From: Pseudopedobacter sp037968815
GTDB lineage: Bacteria > Bacteroidota > Bacteroidia > Sphingobacteriales > Sphingobacteriaceae
Direction of reading: 5' to 3'
Length of the DNA stretch: 64,000 nt
NCBI GenBank assembly: GCA_037968815.1
Contig: JBBKWF010000012.1
Span: 62,001-126,000, forward strand
The notes beneath the pieces were generated by a model. It was not told the DNA's origin and made no database searches. It saw only the letters and a program-made list of their open reading frames with translations. Every line of letters begins with the position of its first letter. The first letter of the stretch is position 1. Positions 34,500 through 44,285 of this stretch are shown here, one piece after another. A program made the translations under genes and the position numbers.

Positions 34500-36536
34500 A
34501 TGATGAGAAAAACACTGTTTTTAGGATTATTATTCCTCAGTGCAAGCACCTTTGCACAAAAAAGCTTAACGCCGGAGATGCTTTGGCAAATCGCAAGAGT
34601 AGGAGGGGAAGCGCTCAGTCCGGATGGTAAATCGGTGATCTATGGCGTATCTAACTATGATTTGCAAACTAACAAGTCCGAAAGAAATCTCTTTAGTATC
34701 CCGTTAAACGGGGGTACAGCTAAGCAAATCACTAAAACCACCGGTTCAGAAAATGTTTTGGAGATTAATAAAAGCACCGGCAAAATTGTTTATATCCATA
34801 AAGGTCAGCTATGGGAAATGAATGCTGACGGATCTGCACCTAAGCAATTGACCAATTACGAGGGCGGACTGGAAAACGCTCGTATATCGCCCAACGGAAA
34901 ACATATTCTTTTTACTAAGGATGTGGCCATGGTGAAAAATGTAGCAAGTGATAAATATCCGGATTTACCGAAAGCCGACGCTTATATCTATACAGATTTA
35001 AACGCTCGTCACTGGGATACTTGGCAGGACGGAAAGTTTTCTCACGTTTTTGTAGCCGATTATAACAAGGGAATCATCAGTAATGAAGTAGATATCATGA
35101 TGGATGAACCTTATGAAGCCCCACAAAAGCCTTTCGGTGGTTCTGAAGATGTGATTTGGTCGCCCGATAGCAAGTCAATCTTATATGTTTCTAAGAAAAA
35201 ATACGGTAAAGCTTATGCGCAAAGCACCAATACGGATATTTACCGTTACGAGTTGGATAACAAGCATACCTTTAATTTAACCGATGGGATGTTAGGTTAT
35301 GATACTCAACCTGCTTTCAATAAAGATGGAACCAAATTGGCTTGGACAAGTATGGCTGAGGATGGTTATGAGTCTGACAAAAACGATATCTTAATTTTTG
35401 ATTATCAAGAGAACAAATGCCATAATTTAACCAAAGACTGGGACGAAACCGTGAACAGCTTTGTGTGGAGTGAGGACAATTCAAAAATATATTTTTTAGC
35501 AGTAAATAGAGGTACTCAACAGGTTTTTGAAATTACTTTAAATAAGGATTTAGCAAAAAACTCCGCAAAGAATATTAGAATGTTGACGAGCGGTCGTTGG
35601 GATATCAACGGGATTACCGGGCAAACTGGAAATACGCTTGTTGTTTCGCGTACGGATATGAACCATTCGGCAGAGTTGTTTAAAGTAGATTTAAAATCTG
35701 GGAACTTAACAGCGCTTACTCAGGTAAATAAATCATTTTATGATGGATTGGCGATGAGTGAGGTTGAGGAGAGAATAGTGAAAACTACAGACGGCAAGGA
35801 TATGTTAACTTGGGTGATTTACCCTCCGGGATTTGACCCGACAAAAAAATACCCGACTTTATTGTATTGCCAAGGAGGTCCGCAATCTGCGCTTTCTCAG
35901 TTTTACTCGGTAAGATGGAACTTTCAGTTAATGGCAGCGCAAGGTTATATTGTGGTTGCACCAAATAGGAGAGGAATGCCAGGTTATGGCGTAGAGTGGA
36001 ATAAAGCCATCAGCGGAGATTGGGGCGGACAACCAATGAAAGACTACCTTTCGGCGATTGATGATGTAGCAAAGGAGTCGTATGTAGATAAAGACAGGTT
36101 AGGTTGTGTTGGAGCTAGTTACGGAGGTTATTCTGTATTTATGCTTGCCGGGATGCACCAAAACAGGTTTAAAACTTTCATCGCTCATGATGGTCTGTTT
36201 GATTTAAGAAGCTGGTACGGTACTACTGAAGAACTGTTTTTTGCAAACAAAGATATCGGCGGACCTTATTGGAAAAAAGATGCTCCAAAATCCTATAAAG
36301 ATTTTGATCCTGCAAATTTTGTTGATAAATGGAATACGCCAATCATGATTATCCAAGGTGGGAAAGATTATCGTGTGCCGATTGAACAAGGTTTAGAAGC
36401 TTTTCAGGCGGCGCAATTGAAAGGGATAAAAAGTAAATTGCTTTACCTTCCGGAAGAAAACCACTGGGTGCTTTCTGGGCAAAATGGGATAGTTTGGCAA
36501 CGTGAGTTCTTTAGTTGGTTAAAAGAGACTTTGTAA
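34500..36536 (+). CDS. S9-family serine peptidase (prolyl oligopeptidase fold)
   Basis: A 678-aa exported peptidase. After the signal peptide (MMRKTLFLGLLFLSASTFAQ) comes a beta-propeller with WD40/TolB-like blades (about 35-400, repeats such as GGEALSPDGKSVIYGV and VIWSPDSKSILYVS), then an alpha/beta-hydrolase domain (about 420-678) with the nucleophile Ser in GASYGGYSVF (near residue 539), the Asp in GGKDYRVP and the His in EENHWVL. Members cleave dipeptides or acyl-amino acids from peptide N termini. It is a single gene between two repeat blocks and unrelated to the mannan genes. Confidence 0.92.
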   Translation: MMRKTLFLGLLFLSASTFAQKSLTPEMLWQIARVGGEALSPDGKSVIYGVSNYDLQTNKSERNLFSIPLNGGTAKQITKTTGSENVLEINKSTGKIVYIHKGQLWEMNADGSAPKQLTNYEGGLENARISPNGKHILFTKDVAMVKNVASDKYPDLPKADAYIYTDLNARHWDTWQDGKFSHVFVADYNKGIISNEVDIMMDEPYEAPQKPFGGSEDVIWSPDSKSILYVSKKKYGKAYAQSTNTDIYRYELDNKHTFNLTDGMLGYDTQPAFNKDGTKLAWTSMAEDGYESDKNDILIFDYQENKCHNLTKDWDETVNSFVWSEDNSKIYFLAVNRGTQQVFEITLNKDLAKNSAKNIRMLTSGRWDINGITGQTGNTLVVSRTDMNHSAELFKVDLKSGNLTALTQVNKSFYDGLAMSEVEERIVKTTDGKDMLTWVIYPPGFDPTKKYPTLLYCQGGPQSALSQFYSVRWNFQLMAAQGYIVVAPNRRGMPGYGVEWNKAISGDWGGQPMKDYLSAIDDVAKESYVDKDRLGCVGASYGGYSVFMLAGMHQNRFKTFIAHDGLFDLRSWYGTTEELFFANKDIGGPYWKKDAPKSYKDFDPANFVDKWNTPIMIIQGGKDYRVPIEQGLEAFQAAQLKGIKSKLLYLPEENHWVLSGQNGIVWQREFFSWLKETL

Positions 36537-36583
36537 GTTTTTTTTCTGACTTGTTACTGGTAAGTTGAAGCGTTATTTATTTT

Positions 36584-36617
36584 AGCAGGGTCTTTTGTAA
36601 AAGGCTCTGCTTTTTTG
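36584..36617 (+). terminator. Rho-independent terminator of the S9 peptidase gene
   Basis: AGCAGGGTCTTTT (36584-36596) pairs over 13 positions, two of them G-U, with AAAAGGCTCTGCT (36599-36611). The stem is followed by TTTTT. It resembles the CAAGCAGGG hairpins that follow and may be their origin or a captured copy. Confidence 0.75.
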
Positions 36618-36629
36618 TTATCTATACTG

Positions 36630-37340
36630 TCCAAGCAGGGTTTCTCTTTTCGAGAACCCTGCGTTTTTATGTCCAAGCAGGGTCTGTTGCAAACGACCCT
36701 GCGCTTTTATACTGAATAAGCCACCTCCACAGGCTTTCCGTCCCTCTTGAGCGGGACAAGCTCAAGTTCTTTTTTCCTTGATGAAAAAAGAACCAAAAAA
36801 ATCAAGGCTTACGAATCTTTGTTCATTACGCCACAATAAATCTTTTGAGCGCAATCCAAGTCGTGGATAAGATATTCCGTTTCGATAAAATACTCCTCCA
36901 CTTTTGCGGATTGCTGATGGTTGTCAGTTAACAAAGTAAATGCAAAAGATTTATTGGGCTACATTTCCAAATACTCTGATGCCGGTCTTTCTAACATTCT
37001 ATGTCCTAGCAGGGTTTCTCTTTTTGAGGACCCTGCATCTTACCGCAACCGCCAAGGCGGAATCAATCGGTCACGAACGTCAATGCTGTTTTGATGATTC
37101 TTTATAATCAAATTCTCTTGTGCTTTGCACAAGCAAGGGGTAGGAGCGAAGTGATTTTTTGTGTCAAATTTATCATATCTAGCAGAGTCACTCGATAGGG
37201 AGCGCAGGGTCGGTAAAACGCCGAGCCGGTAGCTTGGCCTTTGTGGGATGAAGGATCGTTTTACCTTGATTTTTTGGTTCCTTTTTCATCTAAGGAAAAA
37301 GGGACTAGCCCTTCCGCCGGCAATGAGGCGGGAAGATTCC
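36630..37340. repeat. Cluster of interspersed palindromic repeats
   Basis: The gap 36537-37681 has no gene I can support. It contains CAAGCAGGG...CCCTGCG hairpins at 36630-36663, 36671-36703 and about 37003-37036, a module at 36815-36930 whose reverse complement recurs at 51845-51985, an ACCGCCAAGGCGG hairpin near 37042, and a segment near 37180-37330 (AGCAGAG..CGATAGGGAGCGC, AAAACGCCGAGCCGG, GGATGAAGGATCGTTTTAC) that is the same module as at 50360-50450. The stretch 37340-37680 shows nothing recognisable. Confidence 0.75.
36815..36930. repeat. Repeat module F, copy 1
   Basis: This module contains GAATCTTTGTTCATT, GAGCGCAATCCAAG and GCGGATTGCTGATGGTTGTC in this order. The reverse complement of all three, in the mirrored order, is found at 51845-51985. 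Confidence 0.7.
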
Positions 37341-37681
37341 CCTAACACGAAAATTTCATAAAAAGACACTTCCCAAACAACCGGTATAACTCAGCATGTA
37401 AAAATTACCACTGTTAATTTTCTGATGAGTGATGGCATCGAGCATAAAGCACCTGAGCGAAAAAAAAGGATTTTTGTTTCTTTTCATCCGAAAAGAAAAA
37501 GCTCATAATGTAACGAACCATAGATTTAAAATTCTTCGCTGAAAAGCTTATAATTTATAAAGTATAGATGAGCCTGTCTCCTAAACAAAATTAAAAACCT
37601 TCCTTTTTAATTAATTTATGGATATTTAAACGCTGAAACAATTGCTTCATCAAAAAAACATTCTCATAATTTAGCTATTAA

Positions 37682-39001
37682 ATGACCGTTAAAAACGATA
37701 AAAAAACAATTAAGGCCTGGGCAATGTTTGATTGGGCAAACTCAGCTTACAATCTTGTTATCACTTCTACCATATTCCCGGCATATTATACGGCTATTAC
37801 CACTACCCAAATCAACGGGATGCTGAGTGATAAAGTGACTTTCTTTGGTTTTCGTTTTGTGAACACGGCATTGTCTAACTACGCATTGGCCGTGGCATAT
37901 TTGATTATCGCTTTGATAACCCCTTTACTGACTGCAACAGCAGATTACCGAGGGAATAAGCGACTGTTTATGAAAGTTTTTACTTGGATAGGTGCTTTGG
38001 CTTGTTGTGGTTTGTTCTTTTTTAAGGTGGATACTCTAGAACTTGGGGTGATTTTATTTGCCATTGCGGCCATTGGTTATTGCGGAGGAATTGTTTTTAA
38101 TAATTCTTACTTGCCGGATATTGCCACACCAGATCAGCAAGATAAAGTAAGTGCAAAGGGTTTTGCGTATGGTTATATAGGTAGTGTGATTTTACAGGTC
38201 ATCTGTTTTGTTTTTGTGCTTAAACCTGAGTTATTTGGGATTACAGATGCATCTTTCCCTGCTAGACTGTCCTTTTTATTGGTTGGGATTTGGTGGGTTG
38301 GTTTTGCTTATATCCCCTTTACGGTGCTGCCAAAAAGTAGCCCGAATTATAAGAAGGTTTTGAAATCAAAGGTTTCCAGCGGTTATGATGAACTCAGAAA
38401 AGTTTGGAGTCAGTTAGGAGAGATGCCAGTTTTGAAAACCTTTTTATTAGCCTACTTTTTTTACGCCATGGGTGTACAAACCATTATGTTGGTTGCAGCA
38501 AACTTCGGCGAGAAAATTTTGAATTTAGGAACTTCAAAGCTAATTGCTACGGTTATAATTATTCAGCTGGTGGCAATTTTTGGAGCATATTTAATGTCGC
38601 GTTTATCACAAGTATATGGCAATATTAAGGTATTGCTGTTTGTAGTTTTAATCTGGATATTCACCTGTTTAGCGGCGTACCTTGTTCAAAATGAATATCA
38701 GTTTTACGGTTTAGCTGCCGTGGTTGGTTTAATAATGGGCGGAATCCAGTCGCTTTCTCGATCTACTTTTTCTAAATACTTACCAGAAAACACGCCTGAT
38801 ACTGCTTCTTTCTTTAGTTTTTACGATGTTACGGAGAAATTAGCTATTGTAGCAGGTTTGTTCAGTTTTGGATTTATAGAGGAACTAACTGGTAATATGC
38901 GAAACAGTACTTTAGTATTAGGTCTGTTTTTTGTGATTGGTTTTGTGGTGCTTTTTGTGGTGTTAAGGAAAGAGAAAGAAGTTAAGTTAGCAACCGGATA
39001 A
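37682..39001 (+). CDS. MFS transporter, UMF1/Atg22-like family
   Basis: A 439-aa inner-membrane protein with about 12 transmembrane helices. It starts with the family signature KAWAMFDWANSAYNLVITSTIFPAYY and includes ITPLLTATADYRGNKRLFMK and GGIQSLSRSTFSKYLPENTPDTASFFSFYDVTEK, typical of the UMF1 group that is related to the yeast vacuolar amino acid exporter Atg22. Bacterial members are probably effluxers with unknown substrate. It stands 96 nt before the GH113 gene on the same strand; whether they are co-transcribed is open. Confidence 0.9.
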   Translation: MTVKNDKKTIKAWAMFDWANSAYNLVITSTIFPAYYTAITTTQINGMLSDKVTFFGFRFVNTALSNYALAVAYLIIALITPLLTATADYRGNKRLFMKVFTWIGALACCGLFFFKVDTLELGVILFAIAAIGYCGGIVFNNSYLPDIATPDQQDKVSAKGFAYGYIGSVILQVICFVFVLKPELFGITDASFPARLSFLLVGIWWVGFAYIPFTVLPKSSPNYKKVLKSKVSSGYDELRKVWSQLGEMPVLKTFLLAYFFYAMGVQTIMLVAANFGEKILNLGTSKLIATVIIIQLVAIFGAYLMSRLSQVYGNIKVLLFVVLIWIFTCLAAYLVQNEYQFYGLAAVVGLIMGGIQSLSRSTFSKYLPENTPDTASFFSFYDVTEKLAIVAGLFSFGFIEELTGNMRNSTLVLGLFFVIGFVVLFVVLRKEKEVKLATG

Positions 39002-39097
39002 TTTTGTGGAAGCTTCCTTATAGGTTCTAATAATAAAAACTAACCAACTTATTTATATTCCATAGGGTGGTGTTAAAGAGATAATTTAAATACGAGT

Positions 39098-40186
39098 ATG
39101 AATAGTAATTTCACTTCAAAACCAAACTTTGTTAAAATAGTTCCTATTGGCGTTAAATACTTTTTCATCCTTCTTGTTTTTATGTTGGCCTGTAATAATG
39201 CAGAATCTCAACGTAAGCAAACAAACAAGCAACAAAATATACAATTTCAAGGTCCAAAAATTAACGGATTGAGTTTTGTCGCACCTCCCAAAGAGATTGA
39301 TAACCAATGGACTTTAGATATTAGTAAGGTAAACGCAAGCTGGGTTGCAATAATTCCTTATGCATTTAGTCGTCCTAGTCTTCCACAAGTCAACTACGAG
39401 CCAGATAGACAATACTGGGGCGAATCTGTAATAGGGGTTAAAACCAATGTAGACCAAGCGCATAAGACGGGCTTAAAAGTGATGATTAAGCCTCATGTTT
39501 GGATGCAACGCAGTTGGGTAGGTGACTTTGATTTAAATACTGAAGCTGATTGGAAAACGTGGGAAGCTGACTACGAAGAGTACATCATGCGTTTTGTAGA
39601 ATTAGGTGTTAGCGAAAATGTAGAGATGATTTGCATTGGTACAGAGTATAGAAATGCGGTTAAAAAACGTCCAGACTTTTGGAGGAAACTAATAAAAGAT
39701 ATCAGAGCTGTTTACAAAGGTAAACTAACCTACTGTGCCAATTGGGATGATTATACTGATGTGGTTTTTTGGGAAGATTTGGATTTTGTAGGTATCAGCG
39801 CTTACTTCCCTTTATCCGAAGAACAAACTCCTACAGTTTCTGACTTAGTAAAAGCTTGGAAACCTATTAAAGCTGAGCTATTAAAGTTCAGCGAAAAAAC
39901 AGGTAAACCTATACTCTTTAGCGAATATGGTTATCGAAGTATGGACCAAGCCGCTTGGAGATCTTGGGAACAAGAGTATCAAGAACGGCCTATCAACAAC
40001 CAAGCGCAAGCTAATGCCTATGAAGCATTATATAAAACCTTCTGGAATGAAAGCTGGTTTGCAGGCGGTTTTGCGTGGAAATGGTATAGCTCTTTCCGGA
40101 GAATTGACCCCACAACCAACCACGACTGGACTATGCAAAACAAAGAAGCCCAAGATGTAATGGCTAAGTTTTATGGTTCTGAATAG
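39098..40186 (+). CDS. GH113 beta-mannanase-like lipoprotein
   Basis: A 362-aa protein with a late lipoprotein signal (hydrophobic YFFILLVFMLAC, Cys 32), so it should sit on a membrane, probably at the surface. The barrel has GLSFVAPP, KVMIKPHVWMQRSWVGDFD, the acid/base Glu in ICIGTEYRNAV, DFVGISAYFPL and the nucleophile Glu in ILFSEYGYRSMD, then GGFAWKWYSSFRRIDPTTNHDWTMQNK. These match family GH113, whose known members are beta-1,4-mannanases. It lies about 5 kb beyond the mannan operon and outside its flanking repeats, but would add a second mannanase to the pathway. Confidence 0.85.
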   Translation: MNSNFTSKPNFVKIVPIGVKYFFILLVFMLACNNAESQRKQTNKQQNIQFQGPKINGLSFVAPPKEIDNQWTLDISKVNASWVAIIPYAFSRPSLPQVNYEPDRQYWGESVIGVKTNVDQAHKTGLKVMIKPHVWMQRSWVGDFDLNTEADWKTWEADYEEYIMRFVELGVSENVEMICIGTEYRNAVKKRPDFWRKLIKDIRAVYKGKLTYCANWDDYTDVVFWEDLDFVGISAYFPLSEEQTPTVSDLVKAWKPIKAELLKFSEKTGKPILFSEYGYRSMDQAAWRSWEQEYQERPINNQAQANAYEALYKTFWNESWFAGGFAWKWYSSFRRIDPTTNHDWTMQNKEAQDVMAKFYGSE

Positions 40187-40299
40187 ACCTTAATATAAGA
40201 TTTAGCCTTATAAATCTGAGTTAGATTATTAATGAACATTTAGGCTATTGATAGCGTTTGTTTTTAAAACCTTAAAGGTTTTGCGTTAGGGATTGCAGT

Positions 40300-40400
40300 G
40301 AAAATCCTTTTTGCTCTTCTTCAGAGCAAAAAGATTGTAACGAAAAGCCCGCCCCGCCTGCCCCGAGCGAGAGCAATCGGGGAACGCCCTTATAACTATT
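40300..40400. repeat. Interspersed repeat remnant
   Basis: In the gap between the GH113 gene and the aldo/keto reductase, GGGATTGCAGTGAAAATCC and GATTGTAACGAAAAGCCCGCCCCG, with an AGCAAAAAG inverted pair between them, form a G/C-rich island in A+T-rich DNA. The pattern is a common intergenic repeat of Bacteroidota. No gene lies here. Confidence 0.5.
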
Positions 40401-40440
40401 TTAAAAATCGATTCAAGTTATAAAGTATAAAAAAGAGTTT

Positions 40441-41436
40441 CTAAGCTTCTTTCAATATACCTTCGATAGCTCTCAGTTCATTTTCTTCAAAAATAATATT
40501 ATCTAAAGCTTTTAAAGAGTCAGAAAGTTGGGCTGGTTTGCTAGCGCCTACCAATACAGACGTCACTCGGTCATCTTTTAAAAGCCAAGCAATTGCCATT
40601 TGTGCTAAAGTTTGTCCTCTTTCCTCGGCAATAACATTCAGTTTTTTTGCTTTCTCAATTTTATCTGGCGTAGCGTATTGCTCATTTAAAAAGCCATGTG
40701 ATTTTGCTAAACGGCTATCTTCTGGTACACCGTTTAAGTATTTATTGGTTAATAAACCCTGTGCTAACGGCGAAAAAGGAATACAACCCACTTGGTTTCG
40801 CTCTAATGAATCTAATAAGCTGTCTTCTGCCCAACGCTCAAACATGGAATACTTGGGTTGGTGAATTAAACAAGGCGTCCCTAAATCGTTCAGTATGTTC
40901 ACTGCCTTTTCAAACTCTGGCGTGTTATAATTGCTTAAACCTACATATAAAGCTTTTCCTTGACGTACAATCAAATCCAATGCAGCCATGGTTTCTTCTA
41001 GCGGAGTGTCTGGATCTGGACGGTGATGGTAAAATATATCTACATAATCCAAATTCATCCGTTTCAAGCTTTGGTCTAAGCTAGAAATTAGATACTTTTT
41101 AGAGCCCCACTCTCCGTAAGGACCTTCCCACATATGGAAACCTGCTTTTGTAGAGATGATAAGTTCATCGCGGTAGCTCTTAAAATCTTGATGTAAAATA
41201 CGTCCGAAATTTTCTTCGGCAGAACCCGGAGGCGGACCGTAATTATTTGCTAAATCAAAATGGGTAATCCCTTTATCAAAAGCTAATTGCAAGATAGCTC
41301 GGTAATTTTCGTAAACATCCACCCCACCGAAATTATGCCATAAACCCAATGAAAGGGCAGAGAGTTTAATTCCACTATTTCCGCAACGGCGGTACTGCAT
41401 ATCATTATATCTGTTGGGATTAGCTAGGTAGGTCAT
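40441..41436 (-). CDS. Aldo/keto reductase, L-glyceraldehyde 3-phosphate reductase type
   Basis: A 331-aa NADPH-dependent barrel. The N terminus YNDMQYRRCGNSGIKLSALSLGLWHNFG and FDLANNYGPPPGSAEENFGRIL (catalytic Asp and Tyr), then STKAG (Lys) and DIFYHHRPDPDTPLEE (His) complete the tetrad; IPFSPLAQGLLTNKYL follows. These are the marks of the YghZ/Gpr group that reduces L-glyceraldehyde 3-phosphate and also methylglyoxal. It is a single gene transcribed toward the GH113 gene. Confidence 0.92.
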   Translation of the reverse strand: MTYLANPNRYNDMQYRRCGNSGIKLSALSLGLWHNFGGVDVYENYRAILQLAFDKGITHFDLANNYGPPPGSAEENFGRILHQDFKSYRDELIISTKAGFHMWEGPYGEWGSKKYLISSLDQSLKRMNLDYVDIFYHHRPDPDTPLEETMAALDLIVRQGKALYVGLSNYNTPEFEKAVNILNDLGTPCLIHQPKYSMFERWAEDSLLDSLERNQVGCIPFSPLAQGLLTNKYLNGVPEDSRLAKSHGFLNEQYATPDKIEKAKKLNVIAEERGQTLAQMAIAWLLKDDRVTSVLVGASKPAQLSDSLKALDNIIFEENELRAIEGILKEA

Positions 41437-41585
41437 TTGTATTTGGATTGATGAAATTATAGTATAATAACGAATGTAAATTATTTCTGCAAAAGAAGGA
41501 AGAAAACTTTCATATCCTCATTTGTGAAATTGGTTTGCTATTTGCTTTTATAGGTTTAGAAAAACATTTTAAAAAAAATTATCCT

Positions 41586-42140
41586 ATGAAACACACACAT
41601 CATAATGCAGGAAGTCCGAATGCGGATAAACAAGAACACGAAAAAAACCTACATGGAAAAGAAGCAATTGACAAGCTTAAAGAAATTACAGAAAGCGCCG
41701 AAAACTGTTTCTTTTGTACGAGTATTAAAACTGGAGTACCTATGTCGGTAAGGCCCATGTCTGTTTTACAGACAGATGATGAGGGCAATTTGTGGTTTAT
41801 CAGCGGAAAAGACAGTCATAAAACAGACGAAATAGAAGCTGATCCGTTTACCCATTTATTTTTCCAAGAAAATAAAAACTCTGGTTTTTTAAACATCTAC
41901 GGAATCACGGAGATTGTTGAAGATCAAGCTAAAGTTGATGAACTTTGGAACCCTTTGTTAAACGTTTGGTTCCCTGAAGGTAAAGAAGACCCGAACATTT
42001 GCTTATTAAGAGTAGTGCCAACAAGTGTTTATTATTGGGACACTAAACACGGTGAATTGGTTTCCTTTGCCAAAATGGTGACCTCAATGGTCATTGGTAA
42101 ACAGATGGATGATAGCGTAGAAGGTAAGCTTGATATTTAA
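41586..42140 (+). CDS. Pyridoxamine 5'-phosphate oxidase-like protein (general stress protein 26 type)
   Basis: A 184-aa protein with a split-barrel flavin-binding fold. It has CFFCTSIKTGVPMSVRPMSVLQTDDEGNLWFISGKDSHKTDEI, the typical pattern of general stress protein 26, and LFFQENKNSGFLNIYG. I start at the ATG at 41586 (MKHTHHNAGS). An ATG at 41535 in the same frame adds 17 residues without family support. Members bind FMN, FAD or F420; their physiological role is unclear. It is a single gene with its own terminator. Confidence 0.87.
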   Translation: MKHTHHNAGSPNADKQEHEKNLHGKEAIDKLKEITESAENCFFCTSIKTGVPMSVRPMSVLQTDDEGNLWFISGKDSHKTDEIEADPFTHLFFQENKNSGFLNIYGITEIVEDQAKVDELWNPLLNVWFPEGKEDPNICLLRVVPTSVYYWDTKHGELVSFAKMVTSMVIGKQMDDSVEGKLDI

Positions 42141-42164
42141 TAATTGAGATTTAACCTAACCAGT

Positions 42165-42197
42165 AACTGCCTTAAATTATTTTAAGGCAGTTTTTTT
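42165..42197 (+). terminator. Rho-independent terminator
   Basis: AACTGCCTTAAA (42165-42176), a 4-nt loop and TTTAAGGCAGTT (42181-42192) form a perfect 12-bp stem followed by TTTTT. It ends the PNPOx-like gene. Confidence 0.88.
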
Positions 42198-42279
42198 ATG
42201 CATTATTTCTATTAAAATTTTAGTTTAACCAAGGCCTGTGAAACAATGAATTTTAGTAGTTTAGTTGAAATTTAATGAA

Positions 42280-42978
42280 ATGAAAAAGAAAATTATCATT
42301 TTAACTGGTGCAGGTATTTCTGCAGAAAGCGGCTTGCAAACTTTTAGAGATGCAGACGGTTTGTGGGAAGGTTTTAATGTGGAGGATGTTGCCACACCAG
42401 AGGCTTGGGATCGTGACCCAGCATTGGTGCAAAACTTTTATAATGAAAGACGTCAATCTGTTTTGGATGCAAAACCAAATGCTGCTCATCTGGCTTTAGC
42501 CGAATTAGAAAAGCATTTCGATACGCTTATTATTACTCAAAACATTGATGATTTACACGAGAAAGCGGGTTCAAAAGCGATTATACATTTACATGGAGAA
42601 ATTACCTACGGTCGTTCTTCTAAAAACGCGGCTTTACTTTACAAATTAGAAAAGCCAAGGATAGAAATGGGGGAGTTGTGCGAATTGGGCTCGCAAATGC
42701 GTCCTCATGTGGTTTGGTTTGGCGAACAAGTTCCAATGATTAGTGCAGCAATGCATGAAATGCCACAAGCGGATATGGTAATTTTGGTAGGAAGCTCTTT
42801 AGCGGTTTATCCTGCAGCAGGACTGTTGGAGTTGGTGAAACCAGGCATCCCGGTTTATGTAATTGATCCTAAAATCCCGAATGTAAACTTGCCCAAAAAT
42901 GTAATTAAAATTGAAGAAAAAGCAAGTGTGGGTGTGCCGGAGCTGGTTAAAAAACTGATAGCAAGTGAACAAGCTTAA
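42280..42978 (+). CDS. cobB: NAD-dependent protein deacylase of the sirtuin family
   Basis: A 232-aa Sir2-type enzyme that removes acetyl or succinyl groups from lysines using NAD. It begins KKKIIILTGAGISAESGLQTFRDADGLWE, followed by TQNIDDLHEKAGS, the catalytic His in IIHLHGEI, and VVWFGEQVP, VGSSLAVYPAAG. The four zinc cysteines of many sirtuins are missing between LHGEI and LCELG, as in the small zinc-free class III group. I prefer the start at 42280; an ATG at 42265 adds five residues. The gene overlaps the next by 14 nt. Confidence 0.94.
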   Translation: MKKKIIILTGAGISAESGLQTFRDADGLWEGFNVEDVATPEAWDRDPALVQNFYNERRQSVLDAKPNAAHLALAELEKHFDTLIITQNIDDLHEKAGSKAIIHLHGEITYGRSSKNAALLYKLEKPRIEMGELCELGSQMRPHVVWFGEQVPMISAAMHEMPQADMVILVGSSLAVYPAAGLLELVKPGIPVYVIDPKIPNVNLPKNVIKIEEKASVGVPELVKKLIASEQA

Positions 42979-43693
42979 ATGTGTTTTTAATTGGAGCGGG
43001 GGCAAAGACTCTACTTTGGCTTTATACCACTGCTTACAAAGCCCAGAATTAGATATCCGTTATTTGGTAACAACTATTAACGATAGCGTTAACCGAATTT
43101 CGATGCATGGCGTACGTTACGAGCTGTTAAAACAACAAGCGGAAGAAATTGGTGTTGAGCTTTATGAAATACGTTTGCCCGAAATGCCCGATATGCAAAC
43201 TTATGATGAAACCATGCGCCAGCATTTAAATAAGTTTAAATACGAAGGTATTACACATTCTATTTTCGGGGATATTTTTTTAGAAGATTTGCGGAAATAC
43301 AGAGAAGGTAGGTTGGCCGAAGTCGGTTTAAAAGCATTATTCCCTTTATGGAAACGCGACACCAAAGAGGTGATTAACGAATTTTTAGATTTAGGTTTTA
43401 AAACGGTAATAGTTTGTACACAAGCAAAATACGGTGCTTTAGTTGGAGCAGTACTTAACCAAGAATTAATTAAAGAATTCCCGAAAGATATAGATGTGTG
43501 CGGTGAAAATGGCGAATTCCATACTTTTGCTTTTGACGGACCCATATTTAAGAAAGCCATCAGTTACAGTTTAGGTGAGAAAGTATATAAAGCTATGCCG
43601 GCTCCAAAAGAAACTGATGACACTTGCGGAACTGCATTATCGGAAAAGCCTATCAACTCTGGTTTTTGGTATATGGACCTATTGCCTGTTTAA
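42965..43693 (+). CDS. Dph6-like ATP-pyrophosphatase (diphthine-ammonia ligase family)
   Basis: A 242-aa protein of the PP-loop superfamily with WSGGKDSTLALY at the N terminus and the family segments VNRISMHGVRYELLKQQAEEIG, FGDIFLEDLRKYRE and DVCGENGEFHTFAFDGPIF. In eukaryotes and archaea this family makes diphthamide; bacteria lack that residue, so the substrate here is unknown. The start is a GTG at 42965 inside the end of the sirtuin gene (14-nt overlap), so the two are co-translated. Confidence 0.88.
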   Translation: MNKLKCVFNWSGGKDSTLALYHCLQSPELDIRYLVTTINDSVNRISMHGVRYELLKQQAEEIGVELYEIRLPEMPDMQTYDETMRQHLNKFKYEGITHSIFGDIFLEDLRKYREGRLAEVGLKALFPLWKRDTKEVINEFLDLGFKTVIVCTQAKYGALVGAVLNQELIKEFPKDIDVCGENGEFHTFAFDGPIFKKAISYSLGEKVYKAMPAPKETDDTCGTALSEKPINSGFWYMDLLPV

Positions 43694-43811
43694 CAAACCA
43701 TGCATCGTTTCAATCATTCCTTTAATGAATCACATATAAATGTAATTCTTGATTGCTTAAGTTTTAATCAGCTTTATTATTAATGATATTTGCTTCAACT
43801 ATAAAACAAAA

Positions 43812-44285
43812 ATGGCAGAAGATTTAAACATCCACAAAGGCACAAAGCAAGAGCAATATCAATCCATCACTCAACAAATTGAAGCTTTAATTAGCGGAGA
43901 AACGGATTTGACAGCAAACTTAGGAAACGTTTGTGCTGCTTTAAAAGAGCAGTTTAATTGTTTTTGGGTCGGGTTTTATTTAATTAAAAACGATGAATTG
44001 GTCTTAAATGCTTTTCAGGGTCCGGTGGCTTGTACCCGAATAAAAAAAGGTACTGGTGTTTGTGGAACTGCTTGGCAAAAAGCCCAAACTTTAATAGTGG
44101 AAGATGTTGATGCTTTTGATGGGCATATCGCTTGTAGTAGCGCATCCAAGTCAGAAATAGTGATTCCTGTTTTTAAAGACAATAAGGTAATTGGAGTTTT
44201 TGATGTGGATAGCGAACACCTTAATCATTTTGATAAAGATGACCAGCAGGGCTTAGAAAAGATAATCGGGTTGATTAAGTTTTAA
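43812..44285 (+). CDS. msrC: Free methionine-R-sulfoxide reductase (GAF domain)
   Basis: A 157-aa single GAF domain. It has NCFWVGFYLIKNDELVLNAFQGPVACTRIKKGTGVCGTAWQ and HIACSSASKSEIVIPVF, which carry the three conserved cysteines of the fRMsr family. These reduce free L-methionine-R-sulfoxide with thioredoxin. It meets the glycosyltransferase-like gene of the other strand end to end with a 4-nt overlap. Confidence 0.93.
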   Translation: MAEDLNIHKGTKQEQYQSITQQIEALISGETDLTANLGNVCAALKEQFNCFWVGFYLIKNDELVLNAFQGPVACTRIKKGTGVCGTAWQKAQTLIVEDVDAFDGHIACSSASKSEIVIPVFKDNKVIGVFDVDSEHLNHFDKDDQQGLEKIIGLIKF